Shown here piece by piece: positions 43,200-52,476 of a stretch of 57,227 bases of DNA. Below the pieces are notes generated by a model. That model saw only the letters and a program-made list of their open reading frames with translations, was not told the origin of the DNA and did no database searches. Where the stretch lies: contig JABDLS010000035.1 in NCBI GenBank assembly GCA_013002885.1, positions 1-57,227 of the forward strand. Direction: 5' to 3'. The position numbers and the translations under genes were made by a program. How positions within the stretch are numbered: position 1 is the first letter of the stretch; the number at the start of each line of letters is the position of its first letter. The DNA comes from Gemmatimonadota bacterium (GTDB lineage Bacteria > Gemmatimonadota > Gemmatimonadetes > Longimicrobiales > Gaopeijiaceae).

Positions 43200-44510
43200 G
43201 TGATCTCTGGGCGGTACGATGTGGTGCGTGCGTTGGGTCAGGGATCGTCGGGTCGGACGATGCTCTGTTTCGACCGGGAGGCCGGGCGTCAGGTCGCCAT
43301 CAAGGAGCTCCGCTACGACCGGATCGACGCCTGGAAGCATCTGGAACTCTTCGAGCGGGAGGCTTCGGTACTCGCGCGGCTGGAGCACCCGGGCGTTCCG
43401 AGGGTGTTCGACTACTTCAAGGGGGACGAGGGCTCGGGGGCGGTCTACATCGTCCAGGAGTTCATCGAGGGGTCGTCGCTGAAGAGTCGCATCGACTCGG
43501 GACCAATGCTTGGCCAGGGTGAACTCGTCGAATTGGCCGACTCGCTCTTCCAGGTCCTGGACTACCTACACGACCGGGCGCCTCCGGTTCTGCACCGCGA
43601 CATAAAGCCGTCCAACATCCTCATTCGCCAGGACGGATCCGTGGTCCTCGTCGACTTCGGGGGTGTGCTGCTGGGGTGGCACATCGCAGGATCCGAGGGG
43701 GCGACCGTAGTCGGTACGTTCGGCTACATGCCTCCGGAGCAGCTCCTCGGTCAGGCGGGGCCGACGTCCGACCTCTATGCAGTCGGCGCCACGCTCCTCC
43801 ACGCCCTCACGGGGCGTGCGCCCACCGAGTTCTCCTACGAGACGGGTCGTCTCGAGGTCCCGACGAGTCTACCCCGTACCCCCTTGGTCAAACTCATCGA
43901 CGCGCTGCTGCGCCCCGCCCCGCGCGATCGCCCTCGGTCGGCCCAGGCTGCAAGGGAGCTACTCTCCGGCCCTCCGGCCCCTGCGGCGGCCGCCGACCGT
44001 TCGGGGACGGCCGTTGCCCGACGCGAACCCACGGGGCGCGTGATCACGGTCGTGTCGGACAACGGTCCAAACTTCGTAGAGATGGGCTCACCGCCCCGTG
44101 ACCCCAAGGGCGAGTTCTCGGACGTGTACCGGAACCTGATGAACCCGCTCTTCCCGGCGAAACGGCTCTGGTCCATGGGCGTGCACTTGTTCTGGGTCTC
44201 ATTGGCGACCTTTGGCGCGGTTGGCACGGCCGGGATCTTTCCGCTGATCTACGCCAATTCCATCCGAAAGCGGAGGAAACGGTACGGCGACCTCTTTCGT
44301 CATGGACACGCCACCCGGGGTGTGATTCGATCCGCAAAGGCCGAGGCGGTCTACGCGAAGTTCAAGTACGAATTCGAGGTCGAGGGTACGGTATACCTCG
44401 CTTTCATGGACTATGCGACGGAGATGTCGCAGTTCTGGGGCGACGGCGACCACGTGCCGGTGCTTTACGATCCTGATGATCCGCGGAGGTCCTGCTTCGT
44501 CTACCGCTGA
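43200..44510 (+). CDS. Ser/Thr protein kinase with C-terminal DUF3592-like domain
   Basis: A 436-residue protein starting at GTG. The kinase domain spans about residues 1-260: GQGSSGRTMLCFD, Lys35 in VAIKEL, HRDIKPSN (His132-Asp134), VDFGG (Asp152-Gly154) and GTFGYMPPEQLLG. The catalytic residues are intact. A linker leads to one or two TM segments (VHLFWVSLATFGAVGTAGIF) and a C-terminal region resembling DUF3592 (GHATRGVIRSAKAE, HVPVLYDPDDPRRS). It is 19 bases downstream of the NHL gene, so it may belong to the HupE-NHL unit. The signal it responds to is unknown. Confidence 0.9.
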   Translation: MISGRYDVVRALGQGSSGRTMLCFDREAGRQVAIKELRYDRIDAWKHLELFEREASVLARLEHPGVPRVFDYFKGDEGSGAVYIVQEFIEGSSLKSRIDSGPMLGQGELVELADSLFQVLDYLHDRAPPVLHRDIKPSNILIRQDGSVVLVDFGGVLLGWHIAGSEGATVVGTFGYMPPEQLLGQAGPTSDLYAVGATLLHALTGRAPTEFSYETGRLEVPTSLPRTPLVKLIDALLRPAPRDRPRSAQAARELLSGPPAPAAAADRSGTAVARREPTGRVITVVSDNGPNFVEMGSPPRDPKGEFSDVYRNLMNPLFPAKRLWSMGVHLFWVSLATFGAVGTAGIFPLIYANSIRKRRKRYGDLFRHGHATRGVIRSAKAEAVYAKFKYEFEVEGTVYLAFMDYATEMSQFWGDGDHVPVLYDPDDPRRSCFVYR

Positions 44511-44566
44511 AGTATGACCGAGGCCCACACGGGGTGGTCCGGAGGGGCCCGGGACAGTGGGCGGCC

Positions 44567-46201
44567 CTAGAACTCACGCCAGTCGGAGTCGATGACCTTC
44601 CTGTACACTTCGGTTTCGACGAAAAGCTCGACGACCTCTGCGTCGAGCATCCCTTCCTCCGCTTCCCACCTGAGGATCTGGATGGCCTTCTTCACCGGCA
44701 TGGCCTTCTTATAGGGCCGATCCGAGGCGGTGAGGGCGTCGAAGATGTCGCACACCGTCATGATCCGGGTCTCCAGCGGCAGGTGCTCACCAGTGACGCC
44801 GTCCGGATAACCAGACCCGTCGAGCTTCTCGTGGTGTCCACGCACGATCTCGGCCACCCGGGACAACTCCTCCGTCCACGGGATGTTGAGGAGGAAGTCG
44901 TAGGAGTGGAGTACGTGGGATTGGATCTGCTCCCTCTCGTGCTCGTCGAGGGAGCCGCGCTTGATGCGCAGGAAGTGGAGCTCCTCGGGCGTGAGGTACG
45001 GCCTCTCGACGCCGTCGAGGTCTGCGAACGTCTGCTGGCCGATCTCGTCGAGGACCTCCCCGGCTTCGTCATCGAGGACCCGAGGCACGTTGGCTTCCCG
45101 GACAGCCTCCCCGTACCGCGCCACGCGAGCGAGATCGCTCTTCAGCTTGTCGTCGATGGCCGCGATTTCGGCAGCGGCCTCATCGGCTCCCTTCCCGACG
45201 AGGGCCTCGGCGCGGGCTTCGCTCGCCGCCAGGCGGAGGATCACCCGGATCATGGAGAACCGGGCTTCGACCTGGGCGCCGAGTACCGGTGAGAGCTTGT
45301 TCTGCTTGATCAGTATCTCTTCGCGGACGCCGACCTTGCCGAAGTCGTGGAGGAGGCCGGCATAGCGAAGCTGCTTCAGCTGTGCGTCGGTAAAGAACGT
45401 GTGGGCAAACGGGCCCTCGGTCTGTTCGTTGACGAACTCGGCCAGGTCGCACGTCAGCTCGGTGACTCGCACAGAGTGTCCAGACGTGGTCGGATCCCGT
45501 CGGTCGATGGCCGTTACGGCAGCTTTGATGAAGCCGGCGAATAGGTTCTCGATGTCCTGGTAGAGCCGCCCGTTCTCGATGGCGACGGCGGCCTGCCCGG
45601 CGAGGGACGAGACGATGTCCACTTCTCGCTCCGTGTACGGCAGCACCCACTGATCTGCATCCTCGTCGTTGCGGATCTTCGCCTTCACGTCGGTCTTACG
45701 GTTGATGAGCTGAACGACCCCCACCACCCGGTCGCGGTGGTCGATCATGGGCACGACGAGCATGGACCTGGCACGATAGCCGTACTTCTCGTCGAAGGCG
45801 GCCCGGTTGAACGAATAGGGCACATCGTCCTCGAGCTCGTACACGTCGTCGAGGACGAGAGGGTCTCCCGTGGTCGCCACATACCCTGCGATGGAGGTCT
45901 CGTCGAGAGGCAGCCGGAAGGTGAGATTCGGCAGATCCGGAAGGGTATCTATTTGCGACGCGATGAAGTGGAGGACCTGGTCATCTTCGTCTTCTTCGAG
46001 GAGGTACAGGCTACCCGCGTCGGACCCGGTCAGGGAGCAGGCCTGAGAGAGGATGAGGTCGAAAAGGGTCAGGGGGTCGCGCTCGCCCATGAGCGCCATT
46101 CCCACCTTGCTCATCTCTCGGAGAGCCCTACGGGAGCGCTCGAGGTCGGCTTTGAGGGCCTCCACGTCGTCGCCGATCTGCGCGCCGGGAGCTTCTCTCA
46201 T
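44567..46201 (-). CDS. GAF-HD-GYP signalling phosphodiesterase with a large insertion
   Basis: A 544-residue cytoplasmic protein. A short coiled coil precedes a GAF domain (about 30-215: LFDLILSQACSLTGSDAGSL, SMLVVPMIDHRDRVVGVVQL). The HD-GYP domain starts near 225 (AVTAIDRRDPTTSGHSVRV), with HD in LLHDFGKVG (His285, Asp286) and GYP in HHEKLDGSGYPDG (464-466). Such domains hydrolyse c-di-GMP or other cyclic dinucleotides. About 100 extra residues, mostly helical and charged, lie between ILIKQNKLSP and SLDEHEREQIQSH. The start overlaps the FecR-like gene by four bases. It is the last gene of the caspase/cyclase operon. Confidence 0.92.
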   Translation of the reverse strand: MREAPGAQIGDDVEALKADLERSRRALREMSKVGMALMGERDPLTLFDLILSQACSLTGSDAGSLYLLEEDEDDQVLHFIASQIDTLPDLPNLTFRLPLDETSIAGYVATTGDPLVLDDVYELEDDVPYSFNRAAFDEKYGYRARSMLVVPMIDHRDRVVGVVQLINRKTDVKAKIRNDEDADQWVLPYTEREVDIVSSLAGQAAVAIENGRLYQDIENLFAGFIKAAVTAIDRRDPTTSGHSVRVTELTCDLAEFVNEQTEGPFAHTFFTDAQLKQLRYAGLLHDFGKVGVREEILIKQNKLSPVLGAQVEARFSMIRVILRLAASEARAEALVGKGADEAAAEIAAIDDKLKSDLARVARYGEAVREANVPRVLDDEAGEVLDEIGQQTFADLDGVERPYLTPEELHFLRIKRGSLDEHEREQIQSHVLHSYDFLLNIPWTEELSRVAEIVRGHHEKLDGSGYPDGVTGEHLPLETRIMTVCDIFDALTASDRPYKKAMPVKKAIQILRWEAEEGMLDAEVVELFVETEVYRKVIDSDWREF

Positions 46202-47151
46202 CGCATGAGCTCGTCTGCCTTGTCGAAGGCGGCGCGGGCCTCTGCCTCGTGTCCCAGCTCGGCGAGGATCTCACCCTTGAGCAGATAGAGCTCCGCGCTG
46301 AGCATGGCTTCGCGCTCAACTTCCTCCAGAGCCCGGTAGGCATCGTAGAAGAGGCCCAGGTCCCGATAGGCGACGACGGTGAGGAAGAGGCCATCGCTTT
46401 GCGGGTCCAGGCCGAAGACGGCGATCTGGTCCAAGTAGTCCTCGAGCTCCACCGATTCCTCGACACTCATGATCCGAAACTCCTGCTGCTCCACGGGCCG
46501 ACCACCCCGTCGGCCTCCGGGAAACACTGTCCAGGCATAGGTGGCGCCGCGCTGAAGTGCGACGCTGTCGGGGAGGGAAAAGGCCGTGTCCTCACCCGCT
46601 TCGAATACGAACGGGCGGCCGGGTGTCGCGGCGACTCCTCCAGGCCCGGATACCTGTCGGAGCATGAGGTCGTAGGTGGCGCCGGGGGTGGACGTCCATG
46701 CGAACGTGGGTTGCTGGGACGCTACCACTACCCTGTTCCTCGGAGCGACTGCGGTCGTCTCGCCCGGAATCGGGCGGATCATTCCCTGGCGGCCACCCAT
46801 GCTGGCATCGACGCTGGCTGCACGAGCAAGGGTAGTCACGGCCCGGGTGAAGATGTCGGAAGGCGCGGTCCCTCGAGGGAGCGACACTGTCGTCTCTTCG
46901 TCCACCACTTGCTGCTGGCCCGCGCGAGTGATGAGGATCGCCCGCGAGCCGATATCAGGGATGACCCCGTCGCCTTCGAAGACCGGTTCGCCCACCGCGG
47001 CCGGGGTAGAGGGCGAGGTTCCATGACGCACCTCGACGTCGCCTTGGACGCGGATGACCAGGGCCGCAGGCTCTTGGGCCATCGCTGGCAGGACCGAGGT
47101 TCCAGGCGCGGCTGCGGCGAGGAGCAGCCGAAGGAAAGCCGATTTCTTCAT
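46198..47151 (-). CDS. Secreted FecR-like protein with C-terminal helices
   Basis: A 317-residue protein with a signal peptide (LLLAAAAPGTSVLPAMAQE). Residues about 30-95 have a FecR-like beta pattern (VIRVQGDVEVRHG, VGEPVFEGDGVIPDIGSRAI, QQQVVDEETTVSLPRG). A middle Ig-like segment follows (VVVASQQPTFAWTSTPGATY), and the last 70 residues are TPR-like (DAYRALEEVEREAMLSAELY, EILAELGHEAEARAAFDKAD). It probably senses or scaffolds in the periplasm next to the CHASE2 domain of the cyclase encoded 51 bases upstream. It overlaps the HD-GYP gene by four bases (ATGA). Family assignment is by pattern only. Confidence 0.65.
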   Translation of the reverse strand: MKKSAFLRLLLAAAAPGTSVLPAMAQEPAALVIRVQGDVEVRHGTSPSTPAAVGEPVFEGDGVIPDIGSRAILITRAGQQQVVDEETTVSLPRGTAPSDIFTRAVTTLARAASVDASMGGRQGMIRPIPGETTAVAPRNRVVVASQQPTFAWTSTPGATYDLMLRQVSGPGGVAATPGRPFVFEAGEDTAFSLPDSVALQRGATYAWTVFPGGRRGGRPVEQQEFRIMSVEESVELEDYLDQIAVFGLDPQSDGLFLTVVAYRDLGLFYDAYRALEEVEREAMLSAELYLLKGEILAELGHEAEARAAFDKADELMR

Positions 47152-47202
47152 CCCATGTCTCCTGCGGATCCCGGCCAGCCAGCCGCCGGATCCTCCAATG
47201 TT

Positions 47203-49431
47203 CTACTTTTCGGTACGCCGCACCACGAAGTCCCAATCAGGGGGCGGAGGGGCGGCGAGGTTCTCGGCGCATCGCTCCACGTAGAGGAGGCTAGGTCCGT
47301 CTTCGGGACAGACCTCGACCGCAGCTTCGAAGCGGCGCTTCGCCTCTGCCCAATCATGCTCCTTGTAGAGCGCCATGCCCTCTTCGTAGATGGGGAGCAT
47401 CCGCTCCTTGGCCGGATCCAGTTCCACGCCCTCCATCTCCAATAGCTCGAACACCTTCACCGGTTCGTCCTTGCCCTTCACCGCGATCGTGTCGAGCTCC
47501 CGGACCCGGTACGTCTCACTCGCCAGAGCCAGTGTGGCCTCCGAGACCATGTTCCGTGTGCCATAGGTCTTGTTGGCCGGCTCCAAGCGGGCCGCCAGAT
47601 TCACGGCGTCGCCGATGGCCGAATAGTCGAAGCGGTCCTCCCCGCCGACGTTGCCCACGACCACCTCGCCGGTGTGCACGCCGATGCGTACCTGGAGGTC
47701 TTCGCGACCCCCACCGGCGCTCCACCGCTCATTGAGCGCCCGCATTCGCCGTTGCATGAGAATGGCGGTTCGCATGGCGCGGTCCGGGTGATCGGGCACC
47801 GTCTTCGGCGCGTTCCAGAAGGCCATGATGGCGTCTCCGATGTACTTGTCCAGGTAGCCTCCCTCGTGGAACACGACCTGGGTCATGACGTTGAGGTATT
47901 CGTTGAGGAGGGTTATCAGGTCCTGGGCGTCCATCTCTTCCGAAAGCTCGGTGAAGCCCGAGAGATCGGAGAAGAGGAGACTGAGCGGGCGCTTCTCGCC
48001 GCCGAGGGTGAGAGCCGACGGGTCTTCGGAGATCTCAGCCACTACATCGGGGGACAAGTATTTTCCGAAGGCGCCCTTGATGAAGCGTTTCTCGCGGCCT
48101 TCGATGATGGCGACGTACGCCACCGATCCTACGTAGGTGAAGAGGGCTCCCAGGGCGGGCGTGCCGATGGGGACCCAGGCCCCCACGCCGCTGAAGGACC
48201 CGAGCTCGACGCTCGGCATGAGGTAGACGCTCCCTGCCCAGGCCCAAAAGGGGACGACCCAGGCCAGGGAGATGGCAAAGGCCGCCCCGAGGGCTCCCAA
48301 TGCCGTGCCCCACCAGAAAACCACTCCGCCGACCAGGCTCGCCAGGAGCGTCATCCAAGCGAGCTTGGCCCCGGTGCCCATGGGCCGCACGTAGCGACCG
48401 TCGATCATGTTCTGGAGGGCGTTGGCGTGGATTTCCGCCCCGTACATCCAGGTGTACTCGGCTTCGGTGCCGTCGTCACGTACTCCGGTATCCGCGTAGA
48501 AGGGTGTTCGAAAGCGGTCTTCGGCGTGAAAACCCGTCCCGAGAATGACGGTCTTGTCCCGGAAGGCTTCAGGTGCGAACAGGGCATAGTCCACCGCCGT
48601 GGCCGAGCCCTGGGCCACGAACGAACCGACTGGATCCGTAGTCAGCGTACCTGACGGCGGGCCCGAGAAGAGGATGCGGAACGGCACCACGGCTCCCCGG
48701 CCGCCCTCGTCGGTACCGTCACGCCACCCCTGAGGAACCTCACCGAATCCCTCGGGAAGTCCCGGTAATCCGATACGTCCGCTCTGCCATGCAGCAGCCA
48801 GCAGCGAATCGACGTCCAGGCCACGGGAGTGAGCGTACATCGCCAGGGCGAAGGAAGGCTCGAGGCCGTCGCCGGAGTGCACCGCCAGCGTGCCCACCCG
48901 GAAGGTCTCGAAGGATGCCGGGAGCTCCGCCGTCCCTACATCCAAGGCGACCTCCGTGAAGTAGGGGTGAGGCGAAGCCACCACGGGCCCCGAATCCGTA
49001 TCCACTACGGGCGACACGAGGATCACGTTGCCGGCCCGGTCGATGGCATCACGAAGGCGGTCGTCGCCCGAGTCGATCTCGTTGAGGGCCGGGAAGAGCT
49101 CGTCGAGGTAGACGTCGATGCCGATGGTCGTCGCCCCGGCCCCGGCTACCGCGTCGACGAGCTCGGCCAGGTGGCTTCGGGGAAAGGGCGAGAGCCAGGG
49201 AGTCTCCTCGAAGCTGAGCTGATCGAAGAGGACAAGAACGATCTCGCTCTCCCGCTCACCCCGGCCCTCCTGAAACGACTCGGGCGTCGTCTGCTGACGG
49301 AGGTCGAGGGTATAGTCCTCGAAGGCCTGGACGCCGGTCAGCCGCCCGAGACCATCGCCGAAAAGCAGGGCAAGCCCGACGGCTCCCAGCACAATGGCGC
49401 CGACGGCGACGAGGCGACGGGTCTTCCTCAT
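47203..49431 (-). CDS. CHASE2-domain class III adenylate cyclase
   Basis: A 742-residue membrane receptor. An N-terminal TM (VAVGAIVLGAVGLALLFGDG) precedes an extracytoplasmic CHASE2 sensor (about 35-330) with FEDYTLDLR and TIGIDVYLDELFPALNEIDS. Three TM helices (about 345-420) follow, then the cyclase domain. Metal ligands are Asp489 in LLFSDLSGF and Asp533 in DKYIGDAIMAFW; Lys529 is the adenine-selecting lysine. Ser604 is at the second purine position, and Asn611 and Arg615 in AVNLAARLE are the transition-state pair. The pattern predicts an active homodimeric cyclase, most likely making cAMP. A short TPR-like tail follows. Flanked by the metacaspase and FecR-like genes, it sits at the centre of the operon. 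Confidence 0.93.
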   Translation of the reverse strand: MRKTRRLVAVGAIVLGAVGLALLFGDGLGRLTGVQAFEDYTLDLRQQTTPESFQEGRGERESEIVLVLFDQLSFEETPWLSPFPRSHLAELVDAVAGAGATTIGIDVYLDELFPALNEIDSGDDRLRDAIDRAGNVILVSPVVDTDSGPVVASPHPYFTEVALDVGTAELPASFETFRVGTLAVHSGDGLEPSFALAMYAHSRGLDVDSLLAAAWQSGRIGLPGLPEGFGEVPQGWRDGTDEGGRGAVVPFRILFSGPPSGTLTTDPVGSFVAQGSATAVDYALFAPEAFRDKTVILGTGFHAEDRFRTPFYADTGVRDDGTEAEYTWMYGAEIHANALQNMIDGRYVRPMGTGAKLAWMTLLASLVGGVVFWWGTALGALGAAFAISLAWVVPFWAWAGSVYLMPSVELGSFSGVGAWVPIGTPALGALFTYVGSVAYVAIIEGREKRFIKGAFGKYLSPDVVAEISEDPSALTLGGEKRPLSLLFSDLSGFTELSEEMDAQDLITLLNEYLNVMTQVVFHEGGYLDKYIGDAIMAFWNAPKTVPDHPDRAMRTAILMQRRMRALNERWSAGGGREDLQVRIGVHTGEVVVGNVGGEDRFDYSAIGDAVNLAARLEPANKTYGTRNMVSEATLALASETYRVRELDTIAVKGKDEPVKVFELLEMEGVELDPAKERMLPIYEEGMALYKEHDWAEAKRRFEAAVEVCPEDGPSLLYVERCAENLAAPPPPDWDFVVRRTEK

Positions 49432-49466
49432 GAAGAAGGGCCGCGTTGCCTCAACTCGTGGAGCGC

Positions 49467-51359
49467 TCAGTTGGTGATCTCGTAGACCACCGAAGCGGTG
49501 CCCCAGTTGTCCAGGCGCACAGCGTCCCCTTCGACGCCAGCGGCCTGCTCGATGGCTTCGGTGATCTCCGCAGCGAGGTCGACGCCACCGCTGGCGTATA
49601 CCTCACCCCTGGGGATGTCGACCTCGATAGGCTCCTCGGTGAGAAAGGCGCGCACCATGCCACCTCCCGCAGGTGGAAGGGCCTGGAATGCCAGGTCGCC
49701 GCCCGGGTAGCGGAGTACCTGGCCCGCTCTCACGCGCATGGCGGGGTCGTCGGCATTGGGAATGAGCACGGCGACGGTACCGTCGGTGCCCAGGTCCACG
49801 AGGGTGACGTAGCCGTCGCGGTCGGACTCGATCTCGAAGCTCAGCTCTTCGCCGATTCCGAACGAGGCCCGAGAGCCGGTTAGTCGCACGTCGAAGCCGA
49901 AGCCCTGCGCCGGATTCTCCATGTCGCCCAACGTCTTCGCCGCCGACTCCTTGCGGAGGATGCCGGCGAGACGTGCCATGTCGGCGGGCTCGACGCCGAT
50001 CTCGGCGTGACGGAGGAAGCCATCGGAGCCGACGACCCGGAGCGCATCTCCTCGACGCCGCACGATGAGGTGGCTGAAGTCGGCCTCGTCTTCGATGAGC
50101 CGAACCGACGGTGCGTCGATCAACTCCTGTGTCAGCGCGTCGAAGAGCCTCGTTTCCACCGAGCCGACATTCACCAGGAGGGGGCTGTCGCCATAGACGA
50201 ATGAAACGAGACGGGCACGGTCGCCGACCGACACCGAGCCCGAGGCGATCCGCGTACGAGTGGAGCCCTGACCCACCGTCGAGACGACGAGCCGAGCGCC
50301 GCCGTCGGTCTCGAAGACCGACCCAGGGGTGAGGCCAAGCGCGAGCCCGGCCCCGAGTGTCGCCGTGCGACCCCCGGCTTCAGTCACCGGAAGCGCCATC
50401 TCACCCCGCCCCGACGTGGCTCCGTCCACGAAGAAGAGCGGCAGGCTCTTGAGGTCTACGTCCTCCGAGATGTAGGGGTCCTGCTGGAAGCGGTTCCGCT
50501 TCAGGGCTTCGTAGGCCTCCTCGAAGACCTCCTCGTAGGTGACGTCTTCCGGCGCCTTCCAGAGCTGTTGCACCATGAAAGTGGTGAAGGCGCCCCCGTA
50601 GAATCCCTCTCGACCTTCGGCTTCGGGAAAGAACGCGTCGACGGCCATCTGGAAGGGTTGGGCCGCCGCGAGTTCGAGGACCCGAGTCCGGCCGGCGTCG
50701 AATCCCGACTCGTCTTGTGGTTGGGTCGGTAGGGCCCGGCGGGCTGCGCCGGCGGGATGCTCGATACGGTCCATATCCCGGTCGAGGAGCCGTCCACGAC
50801 TGAAGGGGGTCGCGTCGCGTGTACCGGTTCCCGAATTACAGTTGTCGAGAAAGACGATGACGTTTTCGCTCGGGAGCATTCCCAGCCAATCGTTGAACTC
50901 GTCGTCGCTGATGTCGTTCTCGGTGCTTGTGGCGATGACGTCGGCGGGCGCGAGAGTCTCGTCGAGACCGTCGCTCTCGTCGCCGTCTTCGTCCCACATC
51001 TGGGACCCGTGGCCGGAATACCAGATGACGACGTTGTCACCGGGGCGGGCGTTTTGAACCAGCCAGCTGGTGATGCCCTCCTGGATGGCGGCCTTCGTGG
51101 CTTCGGCGTTGATGAGCATCCGGACGTTCTCTTCCGGGAACCCCGCACGCATGACGAGCACGTCGCGGACCCGCCGAGCGTCGTGCTCGGGTCCGGGAAG
51201 GTCGCCACCCTCCACGTCCTCGAGATGGATGTAGTCGCTGATACCAATGACCACGGCCCAGTGCGTGGGAGCGATCCTGTCGGCCGGCCCGAAGGCAAGG
51301 AGGGGCACGGTCAGGGTGACCGCCGAGAGGCGCACCACCGCGCGGGCGAGTCCCTTCAC
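49467..51359 (-). CDS. Secreted metacaspase-like C14 peptidase with DUF4384-like tail
   Basis: A 630-residue protein with an N-terminal hydrophobic segment (LSAVTLTVPLLAFGPADRIA). The caspase domain (about 30-310) has THWAVVIGISDYIHLED, His117 in WYSGHGSQ, an acidic loop DEDGDESDGLDETLAPAD like the calcium-linked region of metacaspases, and Cys174 in FLDNCNSG. The dyad is intact. The C terminus (about 495-600) matches DUF4384 (LSFEIESDRDGYVTLVDLG, VAVLIPNADDPAMRV, RYPGGDLAFQALPPAGGG). Proteolysis after basic residues would be expected of a metacaspase; targets are unknown. The GTG start overlaps the stop of the MBL gene, so the two are coupled. The cyclase gene follows by 35 bases. Confidence 0.9.
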   Translation of the reverse strand: MKGLARAVVRLSAVTLTVPLLAFGPADRIAPTHWAVVIGISDYIHLEDVEGGDLPGPEHDARRVRDVLVMRAGFPEENVRMLINAEATKAAIQEGITSWLVQNARPGDNVVIWYSGHGSQMWDEDGDESDGLDETLAPADVIATSTENDISDDEFNDWLGMLPSENVIVFLDNCNSGTGTRDATPFSRGRLLDRDMDRIEHPAGAARRALPTQPQDESGFDAGRTRVLELAAAQPFQMAVDAFFPEAEGREGFYGGAFTTFMVQQLWKAPEDVTYEEVFEEAYEALKRNRFQQDPYISEDVDLKSLPLFFVDGATSGRGEMALPVTEAGGRTATLGAGLALGLTPGSVFETDGGARLVVSTVGQGSTRTRIASGSVSVGDRARLVSFVYGDSPLLVNVGSVETRLFDALTQELIDAPSVRLIEDEADFSHLIVRRRGDALRVVGSDGFLRHAEIGVEPADMARLAGILRKESAAKTLGDMENPAQGFGFDVRLTGSRASFGIGEELSFEIESDRDGYVTLVDLGTDGTVAVLIPNADDPAMRVRAGQVLRYPGGDLAFQALPPAGGGMVRAFLTEEPIEVDIPRGEVYASGGVDLAAEITEAIEQAAGVEGDAVRLDNWGTASVVYEITN

Positions 51360-52228
51360 GGTCGATCCTCCATGGTGTAGTCGACGCCTTCCATCGCTCC
51401 CTCGACAACGAGTCCATTCGCTGTTCGGTCGGCCCGCTCTCGCATCTTCGCGATGATGGCCTCCAATTCGTAGTCGGTACGCGTAGGATCATGATGAAAG
51501 AAGAGCAGTCGCTTCACCCCTCCGTCCTCGGCCAGTCGAAGGGCCTGCTCGAAGGTCGAGTGTCCCCAACCGACGTGGCGTGGATACTCCTCTTCCGTAT
51601 ACATGGAATCGTGGATCAAGAGATCGGCATCGCCGACGAAGTCGATGATCCGCTTCTCGAAGCCCGGGCCCACCTCACCATACATGTCGCCGTCGAGCTC
51701 GTTGTCGGGGATGAAGCAGATGACGCGTCCCGCCACCGTGATCCGGTAGCCGATGACGAAAGACGGGTGGCGGACTCTCATGACCTCGATGAGGGCGTTA
51801 CCCGTCTCGTACTCGCCCTCGTTCAGATGCTCGAAGTCCATCTTGGCCGCCACGAGGCTGAATGGCACCGGGAAGTAGATTGGGCCCAACTGGCCGGCGA
51901 AGAGGTTCTGGACGTCGATGTCCTTCTGCTTCGGACCGATGACCCGGATGCGGCCCTCGGGACTGTGGAGCGGAGCGAAGAAGGGGAATCCCTGGATGTG
52001 GTCCCAGTGAAAGTGCGTCAGGAAGATGGAGATGGCGTCAGGGGCGTGCTCACCGATGTCGAGTCCCAGAGGACGGATGCCCGAACCCGCGTCGAAGACG
52101 ACGCGCTGCCCGCCGGCGTCGAGCTCGACGCAGGTGGTGTTGCCTCCAAACTGCACCGTCTTCGGGCCAGGGGAGGGGATCGACCCCCTGGTGCCCCAAC
52201 ACCGGACCGTGACGCCGTCGACGTTCAT
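51356..52228 (-). CDS. MBL-fold metallohydrolase (PhnP/class II phosphodiesterase-like)
   Basis: A 290-residue cytoplasmic enzyme. It starts VTVRCWGTRGSIPSPGP and has FGGNTTCVELDAGGQRVVFD, then the zinc motif THFHWDH (His72, His74, Asp76, His77), VRHPSFVIGYRI, LIHDSMYTEEEY with a metal Asp, and LLFFHHDP. This subgroup resembles PhnP, RNase Z-like and class II cyclic nucleotide phosphodiesterases. A cAMP-degrading role is attractive because a cyclase is in the same operon, but it is not shown. The frame is open to 52447; the ATG at 52228 is chosen because homology starts at once and it leaves a 248-base divergent promoter region. First gene of the operon. Confidence 0.85.
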   Translation of the reverse strand: MNVDGVTVRCWGTRGSIPSPGPKTVQFGGNTTCVELDAGGQRVVFDAGSGIRPLGLDIGEHAPDAISIFLTHFHWDHIQGFPFFAPLHSPEGRIRVIGPKQKDIDVQNLFAGQLGPIYFPVPFSLVAAKMDFEHLNEGEYETGNALIEVMRVRHPSFVIGYRITVAGRVICFIPDNELDGDMYGEVGPGFEKRIIDFVGDADLLIHDSMYTEEEYPRHVGWGHSTFEQALRLAEDGGVKRLLFFHHDPTRTDYELEAIIAKMRERADRTANGLVVEGAMEGVDYTMEDRP

Positions 52229-52476
52229 GCCATCCGGGGAGGCGGAATCCGGGGCACGGCTCTGGAAAGCGTTGTCGGTGGCGGAGTCCACGTAACGGTT
52301 GCCCGGCCGAGGGGGTGACGGTCCATGATGCCGGAAGCCCAACCCCGGCGTGGCGTTCTCCAATGTAGGGCGGCCTTCGGGCTCGTCGCGAGGACTTTCC
52401 CAGTGCTCGCGGCGTGCACCGCGTGTGCGTAGCTTTGTAACTCCCACGTTGACTGCTCAGATGACATCGCCCCGAG

